DNA of 64,000 nucleotides from Paenibacillus graminis (GTDB taxonomy: Bacteria; Bacillota; Bacilli; Paenibacillales; Paenibacillaceae). Of this stretch, positions 34,462-44,618 are shown piece after piece. The DNA is taken from positions 5,022,001-5,086,000 of the forward strand of contig NZ_CP009287.1 of assembly GCF_000758705.1 (NCBI RefSeq), in the 5' to 3' direction. How positions within the stretch are numbered: the first letter of the stretch is position 1; each line of letters begins with the position of its first letter. The notes below the pieces were generated by a model. The model was given only the letters and a program-made list of their open reading frames with translations, ran no database searches and had not been told where the DNA came from. Position numbers and translations under genes: made by a program.

Positions 34462-35217
34462 TCACTCCTTTTTGGCGATAATCATAAACCGGTTCACATT
34501 CTCATAGCCATATTTCAAGTAGTTAAGGGGCAGCTTGCGGGCAGGAATGAAATTCCGGCGGGTATCGAATATGCGGAACCCTGCGTGCAATAGAGCCTGT
34601 TCATCTGCTTCAGGCCGGAGTACATTTACAAACGGCAGTTCACTGAGCAGGCTTTTGTCCCCGCTGCTGCGCTGCCGGATTCTTTGTTCCGTAATCAGTA
34701 TCAGCATCCAGGATAAAGCGTACCAGAGCCTGCGGAATAAAGACCTGTAATCCTTATACATATAGTTGCCGTCAAAAACAATCAGAGTACCGCCCGGCTT
34801 CAGAATACGGTGCCACTCCGCGTAGGCTTTCTGCGGCTCGGGCAGCGTCCACACCATATCGCGGCAGACGACGGCGTCGAAGCTGTTATCCGGCTCCGCA
34901 CTTAAATCCGCCGCATCGCCTACATAAGCCTGAACTTTGTATCCATAGCGGTCAAAGTTTCGCGAGGCCCGTTCAATCATTCCAGGTGAAGCATCCACTG
35001 CTGTTGCCTGATGCCCCATCTGTGATAAGAGGATTGAGAAAAAACCCGGGCCTGTTCCTACATCAAGTATTTTTTGACGGGATTTGAGTCCTATTCCTTG
35101 AATAAGCAGCTGCTTCCACAGTCTGACGGTTTTCTTGCTGCGAAACTGGGTTTGGATCACTTTGTCATAACCAACCGAGCTGGACGTCCAATATTTAGAT
35201 ATTTCTTTCAGCATCAT
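34462..35217 (-). CDS. class I SAM methyltransferase coupled to the Zur-controlled transporter
   Basis: A 251-residue methyltransferase. Motif I is ILDVGTGPGFFSILLSQMG, then ATAVDASPGMIERA, then DAVVCRDMVWTLPEPQKAYA and LKPGGTLIVFDGNY. Its ATG overlaps the stop of the metal-transporter binding protein gene (ATGA at 35214-35217) with GGTGAAGA upstream. It is the last gene of the Zur-boxed operon. Coupling to an importer suggests it acts on the imported ligand or metallophore, or in synthesis of one. Methyltransferases of this type are sometimes annotated near nickel/peptide importers, but I know of no proven role. Confidence 0.85.
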   Translation of the reverse strand: MMLKEISKYWTSSSVGYDKVIQTQFRSKKTVRLWKQLLIQGIGLKSRQKILDVGTGPGFFSILLSQMGHQATAVDASPGMIERASRNFDRYGYKVQAYVGDAADLSAEPDNSFDAVVCRDMVWTLPEPQKAYAEWHRILKPGGTLIVFDGNYMYKDYRSLFRRLWYALSWMLILITEQRIRQRSSGDKSLLSELPFVNVLRPEADEQALLHAGFRIFDTRRNFIPARKLPLNYLKYGYENVNRFMIIAKKE

Positions 35218-36848
35218 TCTTCACCAACGTCCAGCTGATTCCAGAAGACCGGAGTGAAGGTGGTGTACCCAAGCTTGAAACCCTTCACCCGCTTGTTCAC
35301 TGCCATGACCTCGTCCGGAAAGTATAAGGCTCCAAACATGGCTTCCTCATACAGCTTGCCGAAGATCGAGTCATAAGCCTTTTGCCTCACCTGCAGATCC
35401 GTACTTCCTACCGCTGTATCAATGAATGATTCCAATTCGGCGTCCGGCCATGCCACAGCCGGTGCTTCCGCTGTCTTATGAAATAGGGACAGGAGGAAGG
35501 CATGCGGATTATAAGCATCATCGTAGGTACGGTACATGAAAAGGTCGTATGCTTTAGTGGTCCATAATGCATCGTAATACGCGTTAGGCTCAAGGATCTG
35601 AAGGTTTACGGTAATACCTATCGCCTTAAGTTCGGACTGGATCAGCTCGCTGACGGATTTCCATTCCGGAAACTCGGCTTGCTGCAGTACAAAACTAAGC
35701 TCCAGTGGCGTGCCGTCCTTTTCGACCCTTCCATCCCCATTGGAATCGCTATAACCGGCTGCGGCAAGAAGCTGTTTTGCTTCATCTGGATCGAAGCCGT
35801 ACCAGGTATTATTCTGATCCGTCACATAGGGTACGGTTAAGGGAAATAGACCTTTGGCTTCGCTGCCGGTACCCTCCAGAAGATCATTGATTATGCTTTT
35901 TTTGTTAATGGCTAAATTGATGGCTTTGCGCACGTTCAGGTCCTGCAGAGCCGGAGTGTTGTAATTAAAGATCATGAAGTGGGAATTCGTCCCTGGTGCT
36001 TTTTGCAGGCTCAGACTGGTGTCACCTTCGATAACCGGTACACTTTCTGCCGGAAGCTTGCCGGACTGGCCTCCTGCGATATCTACATCCCCGCTTTGCA
36101 GCGCCAGCACTCTGGATTGGGGATCGGGAATGACCTTGAGAATCATCTTGGACAGTTTGGGTGCTTCTCCCCAGTAATAAGGATTTCTGACCAGCACTGC
36201 CTCCTGATCCTTCTTGTAGCTCTCCGCCATCCATGCCCCGGTGCCAACGGCTTTGACAAATTTTCCGGCAACGTCTCCGGCGGGTTCAACGGCAGAAGGG
36301 CTAATGATTCGAACCGGTCTTGCAAAAGACAACTCTGTAAGGAACGGATAGTAGGCTTTGTTGAAGGTCATGGTGAGGGTATGGTCGTCTACAACATTCA
36401 TAGACTGCATCGCTGCAGCTAGATTCAACGAATTGGCCGGGTCTTTAATCCAGCGTTCAAAAGAGAATTTAACCGCAGCGGCATTACAATCAGTGCCATC
36501 CGAGAACTTCACCCCATGGCGAAGATGAAAAGTATACACCTTTCCATCTTCGGATATGTCCCAGGACTCGGCCAATGCCGGCAGAATGCTGCCTTTTTCC
36601 CCATACTCCACTAATCCGTCATAGATCATCGCATGTACACTCATTGAACCTTTATAAGCACCGGCATCGAGCTGATCTATGCCAGGGTCTGCCGATATGG
36701 CTACAGTGACCGTTTTCTCCGGCCCTTCGGATGAATGACCTGTTGAACCGCTGTTAATGCTGCAACCGGCATTCATGATGAATGCAGCCAGTATGATCAT
36801 TACCCAACATTTCGTTAATCCTCTGATTCGCTTTGAATTCCCTGTCAT
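35214..36848 (-). CDS. NikA/OppA-type metal- or metallophore-binding lipoprotein
   Basis: A 544-residue family 5 extracellular solute-binding protein. Lipoprotein signal IILAAFIMNAGCS (cysteine at residue 29). Family marks: DGLVEYGEKGSILPALAESW, FHLRHGVKFSDGTDCNAAAV and VRKAINLAINKKSIINDLLEGTG. The closest named groups from memory are NikA and CntA, which bind Ni, Co or Zn complexed to histidine or staphylopine-like opines. With a Zur box upstream, zinc or a zinc-metallophore is the better guess. It lies downstream of both ATPase genes. Confidence 0.88.
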   Translation of the reverse strand: MTGNSKRIRGLTKCWVMIILAAFIMNAGCSINSGSTGHSSEGPEKTVTVAISADPGIDQLDAGAYKGSMSVHAMIYDGLVEYGEKGSILPALAESWDISEDGKVYTFHLRHGVKFSDGTDCNAAAVKFSFERWIKDPANSLNLAAAMQSMNVVDDHTLTMTFNKAYYPFLTELSFARPVRIISPSAVEPAGDVAGKFVKAVGTGAWMAESYKKDQEAVLVRNPYYWGEAPKLSKMILKVIPDPQSRVLALQSGDVDIAGGQSGKLPAESVPVIEGDTSLSLQKAPGTNSHFMIFNYNTPALQDLNVRKAINLAINKKSIINDLLEGTGSEAKGLFPLTVPYVTDQNNTWYGFDPDEAKQLLAAAGYSDSNGDGRVEKDGTPLELSFVLQQAEFPEWKSVSELIQSELKAIGITVNLQILEPNAYYDALWTTKAYDLFMYRTYDDAYNPHAFLLSLFHKTAEAPAVAWPDAELESFIDTAVGSTDLQVRQKAYDSIFGKLYEEAMFGALYFPDEVMAVNKRVKGFKLGYTTFTPVFWNQLDVGEE

Positions 36849-36870
36849 TTCTAATATAACTCCCCTTCTT

Positions 36871-37686
36871 CTATTTTCGGTCCTCCGTCTTTCTTAACCG
36901 GGGGTCCTGTACAGGCACCGAAGCTATAAGTCTTTTGGTATACGGATGGACCGCCTGCTTCATCAGTCCAACGCCCGATTGCTCCTCCACAATCTGTCCC
37001 TGCTGCATTACAGCTACCCTGTCACAGAAACGGCTGACGACTGACAGATCATGTGTAATAAAAATATAAGCCAATCCCAGTTGAGCCTTCAGCTCCTGCA
37101 ATAAATTCGTCATTTGCATCCGCAGACTGGCATCGAGACTGGAGAACGGCTCATCACAAATAATCAGCTCCGGGCGAAGCGCAATCGCCCTGGCAATTCC
37201 GATTCTCTGCTGCTGGCCCCCGCTGAGTTCATGCGGATAACGGTACATGTACCGCCCTTCAAGACCCACTAACTCCAGAGTTTCTGCAACCCGTTCCCTG
37301 CGTACCCGTGCATTTCCCATCCCGTAATTTCTTAACGGCTCGCCTATGATTTGCTCTACCGTAAACATCGGGTTGAACGAAGCCAGGCTGTTCTGAAATA
37401 CGACCTGCAGCTTGTCTCGAATCCTCCGCATTTCGCTTAAGCTCCAAGCTGTGAAATCTGTACCCTGGTAGAGGACCCTTCCGGAAGATGGCCGTTCCAA
37501 TCCAAGCAATAAGCGGGCCAGCGTGCTTTTACCACTTCCGCTTTCCCCCACAAGCCCCAGATTTTCATGCGGTTTCAGCCGGAGTGACAGATGATTTACA
37601 GCCGCTACCCTTTGAAGAGCCGGCGTAAACCCTCTCCCTTCCCGGCCGTACACTTTACTCAGCCCTACAGCTTCAAGCAGATACAT
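36871..37686 (-). CDS. ABC transporter ATPase, NikE/OppF type
   Basis: A 271-residue ATPase with Walker A GLVGESGSGKSTLARL, Q-loop VFQNSLASFNPMF, signature LSGGQQQRIGIARAI, Walker B LIICDEPFSSLD and H-loop ITHDLSV. The C-terminal tail (HPYTKRLIASVP) is typical of oligopeptide/nickel-family ATPases. The start is ATG 37686 after GAGGAGGGGAG; a longer reading would run into the preceding gene's end. It partners with the NikD-type ATPase 38 bp upstream. Confidence 0.9.
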   Translation of the reverse strand: MYLLEAVGLSKVYGREGRGFTPALQRVAAVNHLSLRLKPHENLGLVGESGSGKSTLARLLLGLERPSSGRVLYQGTDFTAWSLSEMRRIRDKLQVVFQNSLASFNPMFTVEQIIGEPLRNYGMGNARVRRERVAETLELVGLEGRYMYRYPHELSGGQQQRIGIARAIALRPELIICDEPFSSLDASLRMQMTNLLQELKAQLGLAYIFITHDLSVVSRFCDRVAVMQQGQIVEEQSGVGLMKQAVHPYTKRLIASVPVQDPRLRKTEDRK

Positions 37687-37723
37687 GTCTCCCCTCCTCA
37701 ACAGATATATACTAATTGTGTTG

Positions 37724-38509
37724 TTATCTGCAGTTGAGAAGCTGTCTTGTATAGGAATGCACCGGATTGGCAAAGAGGGTGTACACATTGCCGGCTTCCA
37801 CAATCTTTCCTGACTGCATTACATACACATAATCCGCAAGCTCTGCGACAACTCCAAAATCATGTGTGATTAACAGGATGCCCAGGCCCTCCGCATGTCT
37901 GATCCGATCCAGCTCCTTCAGAATCCGGGCTTGAACCGTAACATCAAGTGCTGTTGTCGGTTCATCGGCAATCAGAAGACGTGCCCCTGAGATTAGAGCG
38001 ATGGCAATCATCACCCGCTGGCACATCCCGCCGCTGATCTGAAAAGGATATTTCGTGTACAGCTGCTCAGGATCACTCAGACCTGCCCGGTGCATCTGCT
38101 CCAAAGCCAGGGCTTTTGCCTCTTTCCTGGAAACCTTTCTGTGCAGCATCACCGTCTCTTTGATCTGCTTGCCAATAGGGAGCAGCGGATTAAGGGCGTT
38201 CATGGGATCCTGAAAGATAACGGCTATTTCTTTGCTCCGCAGCTTCTTAAGCTCACGTTTCGAGTATTCGCGAAGATTATTGTCACCCAGCCAAACTTCC
38301 CCCTTCTCTATCCTGCCCGGCGGGTCCAGCAGCCCCAGGATAGACAGGGCTGTTACACTTTTTCCACAGCCGCTTTCACCAACAAGTGCAACAATCTGCC
38401 GGGGCCTCACTTCCATACTCACATCATCTACAGCCGTGATTGCCTGATCCTTGGCGTAGAAGCTGGTTCGCAGATGCTGGACTCTCAGCAGTGCTGTCTC
38501 TGTTAACAT
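37724..38509 (-). CDS. ABC transporter ATPase, NikD/OppD type
   Basis: A 261-residue ATPase with Walker [18 protein letters not shown]-loop [13 protein letters not shown], signature [15 protein letters not shown], Walker [13 protein letters not shown] and H-loop ITHDFGV. The signature motif carries MCQ where GQQQ is usual, a variation also seen in NikD-like proteins. It starts 3 bp after the NikC-type permease ends and lies within one operon. Confidence 0.9.
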   Translation of the reverse strand: MLTETALLRVQHLRTSFYAKDQAITAVDDVSMEVRPRQIVALVGESGCGKSVTALSILGLLDPPGRIEKGEVWLGDNNLREYSKRELKKLRSKEIAVIFQDPMNALNPLLPIGKQIKETVMLHRKVSRKEAKALALEQMHRAGLSDPEQLYTKYPFQISGGMCQRVMIAIALISGARLLIADEPTTALDVTVQARILKELDRIRHAEGLGILLITHDFGVVAELADYVYVMQSGKIVEAGNVYTLFANPVHSYTRQLLNCR

Positions 38510-38512
38510 GTT

Positions 38513-39334
38513 CTACAATTCCTCCTTCTGTCCCGGTTTCCGCAGCCCCTCTCCCAGCAGGTTGAAGCCCAGAACTGAAAGCATAATCGCCAGTCCCGGA
38601 TATAAAAGCAGCCGTGGTTCCGTTTGGATATACGGCCGGCTATCGTTCAGCATGACTCCCCACTCCGGTGTTGGGGGCTGGGCGCCCAGGCCCAGGAAAG
38701 ACAGACCGGCTATCGAAAGCATAATTGTACCGATCTCGATGGAAGCCAGAACTAAGATAGGACGGGTGGCATTCAGGAGAATATGCCGCAGAATAATCTG
38801 CAGATGCGTGGAGCCCCCAGCCTTGGCGGCCATAATGTAATCACTTTCCTTCATCTGCAGGACCATACTGCGGATAACTCTTGCATAGCCCGCCCACCAT
38901 ACTACTGCAAAAGAGATAAGCAGGTTTTTCATACTGGGGTCAAGCACCGCTGTAACGGCCAGAGAGAGAATGAGGCTGGGAAAAGCCAGCAGAATGTCAA
39001 TCACCCGCATGATCAAATGATCGATCGTTCCCCCGACATAGCCGGCGAGCAGGCCAACCGGAATACTAATAGAAAAAACCACTGCCAGTACCATCGATGA
39101 ATAATATAGTGAAGCCCGCGTCCCGTAGACCATACGGGATAGGACGCAGCGCCCCAAATGGTCCGTACCCAGAGGATACTCCCATGACGGCATACTTAGT
39201 TTGTGTTCCATATGAATCTGAAGCGGATCAGATGGAGCAAGCCAAGGGGCAAATATTCCAATACACACAAACAGAAGCACAATAATCCCGCCGGCTTTGG
39301 CCCCGTTACTCTTGAACATATGAAGGCGGTACAA
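38513..39334 (-). CDS. ABC transporter permease, NikC/OppC type
   Basis: A 273-residue permease. An N-terminal helix (GIIVLLFVCIGIFAPWLAPSDP) precedes HLGRCVLSRMVYGTRASLYY, the family block that binds the lipid face. The EAA loop is YIMAAKAGGSTHLQIILRHI, and LSFLGLGAQPPTPEWGVML ends the core. The TTG start at 39334 has GGGGGAAG upstream. It pairs with the NikB-type permease before it. Confidence 0.9.
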   Translation of the reverse strand: MYRLHMFKSNGAKAGGIIVLLFVCIGIFAPWLAPSDPLQIHMEHKLSMPSWEYPLGTDHLGRCVLSRMVYGTRASLYYSSMVLAVVFSISIPVGLLAGYVGGTIDHLIMRVIDILLAFPSLILSLAVTAVLDPSMKNLLISFAVVWWAGYARVIRSMVLQMKESDYIMAAKAGGSTHLQIILRHILLNATRPILVLASIEIGTIMLSIAGLSFLGLGAQPPTPEWGVMLNDSRPYIQTEPRLLLYPGLAIMLSVLGFNLLGEGLRKPGQKEEL

Positions 39335-39359
39335 GACAAACTTCCCCCTTTCTGCCGTT

Positions 39360-40304
39360 TCACCGCAGCCTGATTCGCGGGTTCAGCAGCAGATGAAGTA
39401 AGTCCACCGCGACGTTAATCAGGACAACGGCAACAGCCATTACTAATACATAGCCTTGGATGACCGTGTAGTCTTTGGCAAAAATAGCTTCCACGGCATA
39501 TTTGCCAATACCAGGCCAGGAAAAGATGCTCTCCACAATCACCGAACCGCCCAGAAGCCCCCCTATGTGAATCCCCAGCAAAGTGAGGCTGGGAAGAAGT
39601 GCATTGCGAAGCGCATGTCTGCCTATCACCTTCCATTCCTGCAGCCCCTTAGCCCTCGCCGCCTTGATATAGAGCTTGCCGAGAACGTCCAGCAGACTGG
39701 AACGGATCAGACGGATATAGGTTCCCGCCATCCCAAAACCGAGAGTAACTGCAGGCAGAATCACACTTGACCATCCCTCCATGCCCATTATAGGGAACCA
39801 CTTCAGCTTCACCGCACCATAATAGATCAGAAGCAGGCCAAGCCAGTATCCCGGCATGGAAACACTGAACAGCGCACAGGCTCTTCCCAGACGATCCGGC
39901 AGCCTTCCCGGATAGAGGGCAGAGCCAATGCCAAGCGGCAAGGCAATCAGAATTGCAGTTAATAAGGAGCAGCCGCTAAGCAGTACTGTAGCCGGGAAAC
40001 GGCTCATAAGTTCTTCCCACACCGGCAAGCCGCTGCTGTAGGATATTCCCAAATCGAAATGAAACAGGCGATACAGCCAGTGCATGAATTGCATATGTAT
40101 CGGCCCATCCAGGCCAAGAGCATGTCTGGCGGCCCGGGTGGCCTCCAGTGTGGGCTTGATGCCGTCTGCACGCAGCATAATCTCCGCCGGATCTCCTGGC
40201 GTGAATTGCATCAGCGCAAAGGTTATACAGGAGATGCCAAACAGCACAGGAATGATCTGCAGCAGACGCTGCACCAGATACCGTAAAATGATATTCAACT
40301 CCAA
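39360..40304 (-). CDS. ABC transporter permease, NikB/OppB type
   Basis: About 310 residues, first gene of the operon. It begins LRYLVQRLLQIIPVLFGISC with the FTPGDPAEIMLR block, and has the EAA loop YIKAARAKGLQEWKVIGRHA. The start is uncertain. The TTG at 40304 has no ribosome binding site and only about 14 nt of leader after the predicted transcription start. GGAG at 40299-40302 instead serves an ATT at 40289, which would give MLRYLVQRL, the usual family beginning. The coordinates give the longest reading. The Zur box lies immediately upstream. Confidence 0.85.
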   Translation of the reverse strand: MELNIILRYLVQRLLQIIPVLFGISCITFALMQFTPGDPAEIMLRADGIKPTLEATRAARHALGLDGPIHMQFMHWLYRLFHFDLGISYSSGLPVWEELMSRFPATVLLSGCSLLTAILIALPLGIGSALYPGRLPDRLGRACALFSVSMPGYWLGLLLIYYGAVKLKWFPIMGMEGWSSVILPAVTLGFGMAGTYIRLIRSSLLDVLGKLYIKAARAKGLQEWKVIGRHALRNALLPSLTLLGIHIGGLLGGSVIVESIFSWPGIGKYAVEAIFAKDYTVIQGYVLVMAVAVVLINVAVDLLHLLLNPRIRLR

Positions 40305-40311
40305 TGCTTAT

Positions 40312-40331
40312 TCGTAATAATTACGATTATA
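40312..40331 (-). promoter_or_regulatory. Zur box overlapping an extended -10 promoter
   Basis: TCGTAATAATTACGA (40312-40326) is a perfect 7-1-7 palindrome identical to the Bacillus Zur consensus TCGTAATNATTACGA, and distinct from Fur (TGATAAT) and PerR (TTATAAT) boxes. On the minus strand TGATATAAT, an extended -10 with a perfect TATAAT (40326-40331), abuts it, so Zn-Zur would sit on the transcription start. No good -35 is visible, as expected for an extended -10. Confidence 0.88.
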
Positions 40332-40373
40332 TCATAAAGTTTTAAAATTAATAGTCTAAATTTGACGTTCCAA

Positions 40374-40404
40374 CAAAACATGGCCGCTCCAGGCGGAGCG
40401 GCCA
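40374..40404 (-). terminator. intrinsic terminator after the DUF1349 gene
   Basis: TGGCCGCTCC / GGAGCGGCCA, a 10-bp perfect stem with a 4-nt loop; on the minus strand it is followed by TGTTTTGTTGG. Confidence 0.82.
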
Positions 40405-40444
40405 ACGATTAATATCAATATGCTTTTGTATTTCGAGTTGAAGC

Positions 40445-41050
40445 TTATTCGCCTTCCCGGATATTTTTTACCGTTTTGTGGACCAATGAAAAGTTCTGAA
40501 AAATCCGTTCTCCGCCTTGTCCTGTCGGTGCCTGGGCTACAAGCCCAACCTTAAGGGTCTGTCCCACCGGCAAGCTGAAAAACCGCATCATATAAAACTT
40601 GATCCCATCGGGCGAATGGTGGAAAGAGAACGCATTATTTACTCTGGCAACCTGCAGCCATACCGTATTTCCGTTAATATTACAGCCATTGGCGTCGTCT
40701 GAAGTATGATTGGTGACAACGCTAACTACAGCATGTGTGTCATAGTCTGTCTTTTCGAAGCAGGCTTTGGCCCATACCTGAAAATCCTGCATCACCATAA
40801 TTGTCGCCGAGTCATAGATATCCTTGAAATCATGCGAAACCTGAACCCGCATCACAAAATCCCCGGTTACCTCTGTGTAATAAAAGGGGGCATTGCATAG
40901 GCTCTCCGGGGTATTTCCTGTTTCGGAAACGGCACCATTATTACAGAAGAAATCTGTTTCCGCCGGTGCTTCAATCATCAGTTTGTCCTCTACAAAGGTA
41001 GCCTTGCTTGGATTAATCCACTTAAAATCATTAAAAATGGACTGCTGCAT
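40445..41050 (-). CDS. DUF1349 (concanavalin-like) protein
   Basis: A 201-residue protein of the DUF1349 family, a beta-sandwich related to laminin-G/concanavalin-like lectins. FNDFKWINPSKATFVEDKLM, ETDFFCNNG, FVMRVQVSHDFKDIYDSATI and VWAKACFEKTDYDTHAVVSV are family blocks. It has no signal peptide, so it is probably cytoplasmic. The start is ATG 41050 with AAAGGAG upstream. Homologues are often linked to sugar utilisation, but the function is not established. It is a single-gene unit. Confidence 0.85.
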   Translation of the reverse strand: MQQSIFNDFKWINPSKATFVEDKLMIEAPAETDFFCNNGAVSETGNTPESLCNAPFYYTEVTGDFVMRVQVSHDFKDIYDSATIMVMQDFQVWAKACFEKTDYDTHAVVSVVTNHTSDDANGCNINGNTVWLQVARVNNAFSFHHSPDGIKFYMMRFFSLPVGQTLKVGLVAQAPTGQGGERIFQNFSLVHKTVKNIREGE

Positions 41051-41269
41051 TGGAAATTCTCCTTTGATTGTTTTTTCAACCACGGTAAGGACCTGTCGCT
41101 CCGCATGGTTCTGTCTCTATTATACTTTAGTTCCGTATATTTCAAGCAATGTTTGTCATTGACTCCCAGCCAGCAGCTGCTAATCCTATTTCACTTTCAT
41201 TTCAACTGCCTCCGGCAGTCTATAAAAATCCAATCCGAAATCGGCCAGAAAGGCAGATTAGTTTAGTCT

Positions 41270-43225
41270 CTATTTGCTTATACCATACCCGGCAATCTTC
41301 CGGTAGATGGTCGATTTTCCGATCCCCAGCATCTTGGCTGCGGCCACAGCATTGCCGCCGCATGTTTTAAGCGCACTGCAAATGCTCTCCATCTCAATCT
41401 GCTCCATTTTTTTGGCGGGCGACTCCGCTGAAGACTTCTGCGGAACCGCTGCATTACCGCTGTTCGTGTGCTGCAGAGGCGAGGTCCGTGCAGGAGGCAA
41501 ATCCAGATGGGTAATGTCAGCAGAGCTGCATACATAATAAGCCCGCTGCACGGCATTCTGAAGCTCGCGCGCATTTCCCGGCCACTCATAGCTCTGCAAG
41601 GTCTTCAGAAAGGAGGGGCTGAAACGTTTGGCCGGACCGGGATGATCACGGTTGCACTTCAGCAGGAACAGTTTTGCCAGCGGCGCGATATCCTCCCTGC
41701 GCTCCCTTAGCGGCAACAGCTTGATATTGATCACATTCAAGCGGTAATACAAGTCGCTGCGGTATGATTTCCGGCTTACTTCCTCCGCCAGATCGCGGTT
41801 GGTGGCTGCAATGACTCTTACATCCAGCGTCCGCTCATGCTTGCCCCCGATTCTGCGGACCTTATGGTTATCCAGGACACGGAGCAGCTTTGCCTGAATT
41901 TCCAGCGGCAGTTCCCCGATTTCATCCAGAAAAATAGTCCCCCCGTGCGCCAGTTCGAACTTCCCCGGGTTGCCCTCCCGGAGCGCCCCTGTAAAGGAGC
42001 CTTTCTCGTATCCGAACAGCTCGCTCTCTACCAGATCTTTGGGGAGGGCAGCGCAGTTGATGGCAATAAACGGTCCACCGGCCCGCAGACTGGCATTATG
42101 AATCGATTGGGCAAACAGCTCCTTGCCCGTTCCGCTCTCCCCTTCGATCAGTACCGTACAGTTTGTCTTCGCTATTCTCTGCGCAAATGCGATTTGTCCC
42201 TGCATATAGGAATTGTCCGTGATGACTTCCGCGAACCGGTAATTCGCTTTGAAGCCGGCCAGCTGGTTGACCTCTTTACGCACCTGCCCGGCTTCCCGGA
42301 TCGTGAGCGAAGCGCCCAGAATCTTGTCATCGAAGGTGAACGGATAGATGTTCACCATACAATCGATCTTGTTGCTGCCTACGGTGAGCGTACAATCGGC
42401 GTAGCTTAAATACCGCTCGCCGGCGAACACACTCTCCAAATCGACTTCTTTCAGCAGCTCCTTGATACTCAAGGCTTCCATTTGCTCCTGGCTAAGCATA
42501 AAGATGGAGGCCAGTCTTTCATTATAATGCCGCACGCGGTATCCGGTATCAATAACAAGCAGACCGTCCTGCATGGACTGGAAGACGGCATGCATCATTT
42601 GGCTCGCTTCCAGCATATGGAGCTGCTTCTCGATACTGCTGACCGCCGATACAACAACGCCGAACGTATGGGCATGAACATCCTCCGCCTTGCCAGACAG
42701 GTCCAGGCAGCCAATCACGTTGCCCCGGCTGTCATGAACCGGTGCAGCCGAACAGGTCCAGGCATGATGCGACGTGCAGTAATGCTCGCTGCCCAGCACC
42801 TGAACCGCATCATTGACAGCCAGCGCGGTACCCACCGCATTGGTGCCTACGCTGAGCTCATCCCATTTGGCCCCTTCCACGAAATTCACCTTGACACATT
42901 CCGGTTCGAGCTCCTTATTGAGCACCGTGTGCAGGAGAACACCGTCCTGATCGGTCAGGACAATTGCATATACCGTATCCTTGATGATCTGATAGATGCT
43001 GTCCATAACCGGCTTGGCAACGGAAAGAAGCTGCTTCTTCTCCTGCAGGCGGGAAGCCAGCTCCTCTTCCGATACCTGCAATCCCTTGCCGCTCATCGGA
43101 TCGACTCCAGCCTCACGGCATCTTCTCCATGAAGCGGCTATGACCGGCTTTGTCCCGGCGGCACACTCGCCGCTGGATATGAAATGTTCCCAGTTCCCAA
43201 TTGATTGCGCTTCGCTGATTCGCAT
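41270..43225 (-). CDS. acoR: sigma-54-dependent activator of acetoin genes, AcoR
   Basis: A 651-residue enhancer-binding protein. The N-terminal half is sensory, GAF-like then PAS ([24 protein letters not shown] region). The AAA+ domain has Walker [19 protein letters not shown], the sigma-54-contact loop GSFTGA (a permitted variant of GAFTGA), and Walker [15 protein letters not shown]. The Fis-type HTH is [23 protein letters not shown] at 43225 follows AAAGGAG. It is next to rpoN and the aco structural genes with their -24/-12 promoter, so AcoR is the natural name. Confidence 0.9.
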   Translation of the reverse strand: MRISEAQSIGNWEHFISSGECAAGTKPVIAASWRRCREAGVDPMSGKGLQVSEEELASRLQEKKQLLSVAKPVMDSIYQIIKDTVYAIVLTDQDGVLLHTVLNKELEPECVKVNFVEGAKWDELSVGTNAVGTALAVNDAVQVLGSEHYCTSHHAWTCSAAPVHDSRGNVIGCLDLSGKAEDVHAHTFGVVVSAVSSIEKQLHMLEASQMMHAVFQSMQDGLLVIDTGYRVRHYNERLASIFMLSQEQMEALSIKELLKEVDLESVFAGERYLSYADCTLTVGSNKIDCMVNIYPFTFDDKILGASLTIREAGQVRKEVNQLAGFKANYRFAEVITDNSYMQGQIAFAQRIAKTNCTVLIEGESGTGKELFAQSIHNASLRAGGPFIAINCAALPKDLVESELFGYEKGSFTGALREGNPGKFELAHGGTIFLDEIGELPLEIQAKLLRVLDNHKVRRIGGKHERTLDVRVIAATNRDLAEEVSRKSYRSDLYYRLNVINIKLLPLRERREDIAPLAKLFLLKCNRDHPGPAKRFSPSFLKTLQSYEWPGNARELQNAVQRAYYVCSSADITHLDLPPARTSPLQHTNSGNAAVPQKSSAESPAKKMEQIEMESICSALKTCGGNAVAAAKMLGIGKSTIYRKIAGYGISK

Positions 43226-43256
43226 GTCTACAGCTCCTTTCTGTTGCCCGCAGCGG

Positions 43257-44543
43257 CTATATCGGGTATTCACGCCTGCCCGGAGCAGAGGCGATCCGCA
43301 TGGATTCCCGGTACTTGGCAACTGTCCGGCGGGAGATGACCGCGCCTTGCTCAAGCAGAAGTTCAGCGATCCGGCGGTCGCTGTAGGCTGCCTGCTTATC
43401 TTCTCCCTCTATAAGGTCACGGATGACCCGCTTCAGGGCATCCGGTGTCCAATCGCTGGCTTCTCCAGAAATTCCGGAAGGAAAAAAATATTTCAGCTCA
43501 AAGGTTCCCCAGATACATTGCATATATTTGCCCCGGACCGCCCGGCTTACCGTTGACTCATGAAGCTCCAGCTCTTCGGCTATCCTGCCCAGCGTTAAGG
43601 GTACCAGATAATCCTGTCCTCTTTCGAAAAAAGGCCGCTGCAGCTTCAGAATGGCTCCGGCCACGCGGCACAAAGTTTTCTTGCGCTCTTCAAGGCATTT
43701 CATGATCCAGCATGCCTGTTCATTCTTCTCCTGCAGATAGCGGTGCGTCTCTTCGTCTCCGCTCAGGCGGAGAATGTCTTGATAGCTTTCGGCAAGGATA
43801 ATCTGCGGGCAGGACAAGGGATGCACCGCAGCTTCGTGCGAGCCGTTCTTCTGCATAACGTACACATCCGGTACAATATACACCGTTGATTGCCCGTTAT
43901 CCAAGGTATATGCGGGGCGGGGGTTTAAAGATTTAATCACACTGTATGATTCCTGAATGTTTTTTAGGGAAGTTTTCAATTCTTTGGCGACACGGACCAG
44001 CTGATTGCCGCCCAACTGTTCAAGATGGTGTTCGATCAGCAGCCGTAATAAAGGCGTCATTCTGCCGGAGTGCTCCAGCTGCAGCAGCAGACACTCCTGC
44101 AAATTCCTGGCGCCGACACCGTACGGCTCCAGGGACTGAACATGCCTCAGTCCGGCTTCGATAACCTGACACCCGACTCCCAGTCCAGCTGCAACCCCCT
44201 CCACCTGTTCCGCAAAATATCCGTTATCATCCAAGCAGCCAATCAGGTAGGCCGCAAGGGCCTGCTCACTCTTGGTCAGCGACAGCAGCGTTAATTGCGA
44301 CAGCAGATGATCCTGCAGAGTATGCCGGGGACCTGCCGCATATTGCAGCAGATGCTGCGTGCTTTTACAGCCTTTAACGCTGCTGGCGCCCCATGTATAC
44401 TCAACCTCAATCAGCGGATTTTCCTCTGACAACCGGTGTACATATTGGTCCAGCTCTTGCGAATCCATTTGCAGCACCTCGACGGATTGCCGCAGCCCGG
44501 GAGACAAACCCATTTTTTGCTTGGTATCCATAACCAGCCTCAT
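43257..44543 (-). CDS. rpoN: RNA polymerase sigma-54 factor
   Basis: A 428-residue sigma-54 (SigL). Region I, which binds activators, is [20 protein letters not shown]. The core-binding region follows, and [15 protein letters not shown] is the HTH. The RpoN box recognising the -24 element is present as [16 protein letters not shown] 44543 follows GAGGGGTGAG. A perfect TATAAT on the minus strand (44587-44592) suggests its own sigma-A promoter. It lies between acoL and acoR, an arrangement that keeps factor, activator and target together. Confidence 0.95.
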   Translation of the reverse strand: MRLVMDTKQKMGLSPGLRQSVEVLQMDSQELDQYVHRLSEENPLIEVEYTWGASSVKGCKSTQHLLQYAAGPRHTLQDHLLSQLTLLSLTKSEQALAAYLIGCLDDNGYFAEQVEGVAAGLGVGCQVIEAGLRHVQSLEPYGVGARNLQECLLLQLEHSGRMTPLLRLLIEHHLEQLGGNQLVRVAKELKTSLKNIQESYSVIKSLNPRPAYTLDNGQSTVYIVPDVYVMQKNGSHEAAVHPLSCPQIILAESYQDILRLSGDEETHRYLQEKNEQACWIMKCLEERKKTLCRVAGAILKLQRPFFERGQDYLVPLTLGRIAEELELHESTVSRAVRGKYMQCIWGTFELKYFFPSGISGEASDWTPDALKRVIRDLIEGEDKQAAYSDRRIAELLLEQGAVISRRTVAKYRESMRIASAPGRREYPI

Positions 44544-44618
44544 TTGCTCACCCCTCAAACTGTATGCGCTTACATATCCTTTCTCTATTATAAAACGCCA
44601 CATAGTCTAATAAAGACA

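Noticed and set aside
34462..40304. Naming the importer nikABCDE outright
   Set aside because: Homology to NikA-E is real, but the perfect Zur box argues for zinc, and NikA-like proteins cannot be told from CntA-like ones by eye.
42482..43132. Plus-strand ORF opposite acoR
   Set aside because: Antisense shadow; AcoR on the other strand has all catalytic motifs.
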